Virus record (IMG/VR): IMGVR_UViG_3300025849_000087
Location: 1 to 38,738 of that record
DNA: 38,738 bases
Strand: one strand, 5' to 3'
From: a virus
Below the pieces are notes generated by a model, which was given only the letters and a program-made list of their open reading frames with translations, searched no databases and had not been told where the DNA came from. Both the position numbers and the translations under genes were made by a program. Positions 37,342 to 38,738 of the stretch are shown here, piece after piece (within the stretch, counting starts at the first letter, position 1; each line of letters begins with the position of its first letter).

Positions 37342-37638
37342 CTATAATCCTAAAAGTTCACGTAAAGATGGTCCGTTTAGTAAGTATATTTGTGTGCCTG
37401 CTTTAAAATCAAAAACAGGATCGATTAATATATCCATATTTCGCTGTGCAAACACCCACCATAATTTATGATTATTATATATGTAATTTGCAGCTAGATC
37501 AGGACGTTGGTGAAATATTGGTTCAATAGTATATAACACATCACTTGTTGTTTTTGGCACTGGTCTGACTTGTAACAAATCTAAATAATTTTCTGTATAC
37601 GGAGTTGCTGCATAAGGACTAGATGAATTGTACGCCAT
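37342..37638 (-). CDS. gp53: gp53-like baseplate wedge protein
   Basis: This 98-residue protein matches the start of the gp53 family: a strand (VLYTIEPIFHQRPDLAANYI), then YNNHKLWWVFAQRNMDILID and PVFDFKAGTQIYLL. This pattern (xRPD..., LWWVFAxxN, DPxxDFxAGTxIxLP) is shared by T4 gp53 and LysM-like small baseplate proteins of other contractile tails. T4 gp53 has 196 residues, so this is half that size, and the missing C-terminal part may be supplied by another protein. It is placed between the tube/baseplate gene, with which it shares a TAATG junction, and the hub gene, and has a GGAGGA ribosome site. A LysM-containing protein of the phage-tail X kind is the main alternative. Confidence 0.65.
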   Translation of the reverse strand: MAYNSSSPYAATPYTENYLDLLQVRPVPKTTSDVLYTIEPIFHQRPDLAANYIYNNHKLWWVFAQRNMDILIDPVFDFKAGTQIYLLNGPSLRELLGL

Positions 37639-38375
37639 TACATGAATCCTCCACCTGTTTTAAGATAGCCGCCACTTATAAACTTATCTAGACTAAATTG
37701 CTCTACCTTACGTCTACTATATTGCGGTACTAATGTAAGTGCAATTTGACACTTAACAGGTACAAATGTTTTTCCACCGCCGCCAAATGTTGTTTCAATA
37801 TAATCAACATCAGACGGTAAGTCAATCATAAATGTTTGTAATAATACTGGAATATTATTGAACACAAATTGCCCGTATCCGTTTAATTTTAATAAAGGTG
37901 GTGGGTTACCTTGGTTAGATGTTTCGCCGTATGCCATTTTTGTTGCACTTCTTAAAAAGTGCATCACAGCAACCCAATATTCTGCGTCAGCTTCTGTCTG
38001 TTGAACAAAGTCTCCTGTGATTGTCATTTGATCAACTTGGCTATTTTGATAAGCATAAAATGGATAATTACTATGTACAGGATGCATTGCATCATAATTT
38101 GCTGTATGATTAACAATAACTGTAGGAGTATAAGGAAAAACTACACCACCGGTAATAGATAACGGCGCCATTATATCAGTATAAGATCCTTTCTTATATC
38201 CAAGTTTAACACGCCAATCAGAATTATAACCTGACCAAACTGCATTAGAAGTTGTGCGTTGCTGCATAACACCGTCTCTTGGTGCTGACGACATTCTTCC
38301 GTATTCTATAAATTCACTTATTTCTTTGCCATTTTGATCAGACGCTTGGTAAGATCTAGTACTTCTAGTGGTCAT
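37638..38375 (-). CDS. Tail tube/baseplate cap-like structural protein
   Basis: This 245-residue protein is probably a beta-barrel protein of the tail tube/baseplate junction. The middle has QMTITGDFVQQTEADAEYWV, then AVMHFLRSATKMAYGE and PPLLKLNGYGQFVFNNIPVL, followed by a conserved-looking DLPSDVDYIETTFGG. The pattern 'HFLRSATKM ... LNGYG ... NIPV ... VDYI' is shared by structural proteins of many T4-like and Vi01-like phages, often annotated as baseplate or tail tube cap. It is the first gene of the leftward baseplate operon, with an AGGAG ribosome site nine bases before its ATG. Equating it with T4 gp48 or gp54 would be a guess. Confidence 0.6.
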   Translation of the reverse strand: MTTRSTRSYQASDQNGKEISEFIEYGRMSSAPRDGVMQQRTTSNAVWSGYNSDWRVKLGYKKGSYTDIMAPLSITGGVVFPYTPTVIVNHTANYDAMHPVHSNYPFYAYQNSQVDQMTITGDFVQQTEADAEYWVAVMHFLRSATKMAYGETSNQGNPPPLLKLNGYGQFVFNNIPVLLQTFMIDLPSDVDYIETTFGGGGKTFVPVKCQIALTLVPQYSRRKVEQFSLDKFISGGYLKTGGGFM

Positions 38376-38396
38376 AATAATAAACTCCTATACTAC

Positions 38397-38404
38397 TATT
38401 TAGT
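38397..38404 (-). promoter_or_regulatory. Weak late-promoter-like octamer for the baseplate operon
   Basis: ACTAAATA on the minus strand matches the T4 late consensus at six of eight positions including the whole TAAATA core. It lies 21 bases before the ATG at 38375. One end touches the -35 box of the divergent sigma70-type promoter. Confidence 0.35.
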
Positions 38405-38432
38405 TGACAAAATTAAGTATGTATATTATAAT
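38404..38432 (+). promoter_or_regulatory. Consensus sigma70-type promoter for the plus-strand gene
   Basis: TTGACA (38404-38409), exactly 17 bases, then TATAAT (38427-38432): both boxes are perfect matches to the bacterial consensus. The -10 box lies in the palindrome ATATTATAATAT (38423-38434). The gene starts 33 bases further on. An early, host-polymerase-driven transcript is expected. Confidence 0.8.
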
Positions 38433-38465
38433 ATATAGTAAATACAATCTAGTTAGGAACTATAA

Positions 38466-38738
38466 ATGAGAAGACAGAATTATCTAAACAACAAAGATAT
38501 GCTAAAAGAAATACACAAATCAAAGATGAGTTTTTGTAGTTATTTAGAAAAAGATTATGCACAATTTGACATCATTTTACCCGGAATTGAAAAAATCAAT
38601 GTTAGAACTATTGCAGAAGCAAAACGCAATAAAGCAAAACGTTTGGGCAATGCTGATTACGAAGCACGTAAACTAGCTGGAGAAAAAGTAAAACAAGCCG
38701 AATGTGAGATCGATTATAGAAAAATTACAAAAGAAGAA
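38466..38738 (+). CDS. Unknown protein, partial, only plus-strand gene
   Basis: The gene continues past the right edge; 91 residues are visible with no stop. The protein begins MRRQNYLNNKDMLKEIHKSK, then MSFCSYLEKDYAQFDIILPG. It ends in a strongly basic helical stretch (EAKRNKAKRLGNADYEARKL). The start ATG is supported by TAGGAA at seven bases and by a perfect sigma70-type promoter. The N-terminal motif NNKDMLKEIHxSKxSFCSY is familiar to me from marine T4-like phages, as a protein of unknown function. It looks cytoplasmic, small and nucleic-acid-like in charge, but function is not assignable. It is transcribed away from the virion genes and probably early. Confidence 0.75.
   Translation, partial: MRRQNYLNNKDMLKEIHKSKMSFCSYLEKDYAQFDIILPGIEKINVRTIAEAKRNKAKRLGNADYEARKLAGEKVKQAECEIDYRKITKEE

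Noticed and set aside
1-38738. tRNA genes, insertion sequences, integrase or attachment sites
   Set aside because: Gaps are all under 100 bases and fully accounted for by promoters and ribosome sites; no cloverleaf, transposase or recombinase motif was seen.

Overview
This window is a stretch of an AT-rich (about one third G+C by eye) T4-like contractile-tailed phage genome. The baseplate genes gp25, gp6 and gp5 are recognisable and occur in the order gp53-like, hub, gp5-like, peptidase, gp25, gp6, giant structural protein, fibres. This order, the low G+C, the twitch-type radical SAM gene and the protein style resemble marine T4-like phages of picocyanobacteria or SAR11. The host cannot be fixed from this window.

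Layout. Nearly everything is on the minus strand, so the genes read from right to left. (1) 38375 down to 31121 is the baseplate block: a tube/baseplate protein, a gp53-like wedge protein, a large hub candidate, a gp5-like spike with a C-terminal GH19 hydrolase, a TIGR02594/CHAP-like peptidase and gp25. (2) 31069 down to 12087 holds gp6 and one 15.5 kb gene for a 5176-residue structural protein. (3) 12054 down to 5093 holds a small structural protein, three fibre-like paralogues with a shared N-terminal module and different tails, and a further structural protein. (4) 5026 down to 1 is a tightly overlapped cassette: a 114-residue unknown, two tandem GT-A glycosyltransferases, a 200-residue unknown, a third glycosyltransferase-like protein, a twitch-type radical SAM enzyme and the start of an NAD-dependent sugar epimerase/dehydratase. 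(5) At the right edge a divergent plus-strand gene begins at 38466.

Regulation. T4 late-promoter-like octamers (core ATAAATA) precede several structural transcription units, and three of them overlap or abut the stop codon of the preceding gene. Two near-perfect sigma70-type promoters with 17-base spacers occur elsewhere: one in front of the sugar cassette and one in front of the divergent gene at 38466. The sugar cassette therefore appears to be expressed early or by host polymerase, unlike the virion genes beside it. Almost all genes have a GAGGA-like ribosome binding site, and most neighbours overlap by ATGA or TAATG junctions.

How it works together. The baseplate block builds the hub, spike and wedges and brings two cell-wall hydrolases to the tail tip. 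gp6, the giant protein and the fibre paralogues would make the outer baseplate and the receptor-binding periphery. The cassette probably makes or transfers a modified sugar, on the host envelope or on the virion; that role is inferred. No tRNA, CRISPR array, integrase or insertion sequence was seen, and no non-coding stretch exceeds 100 bases.
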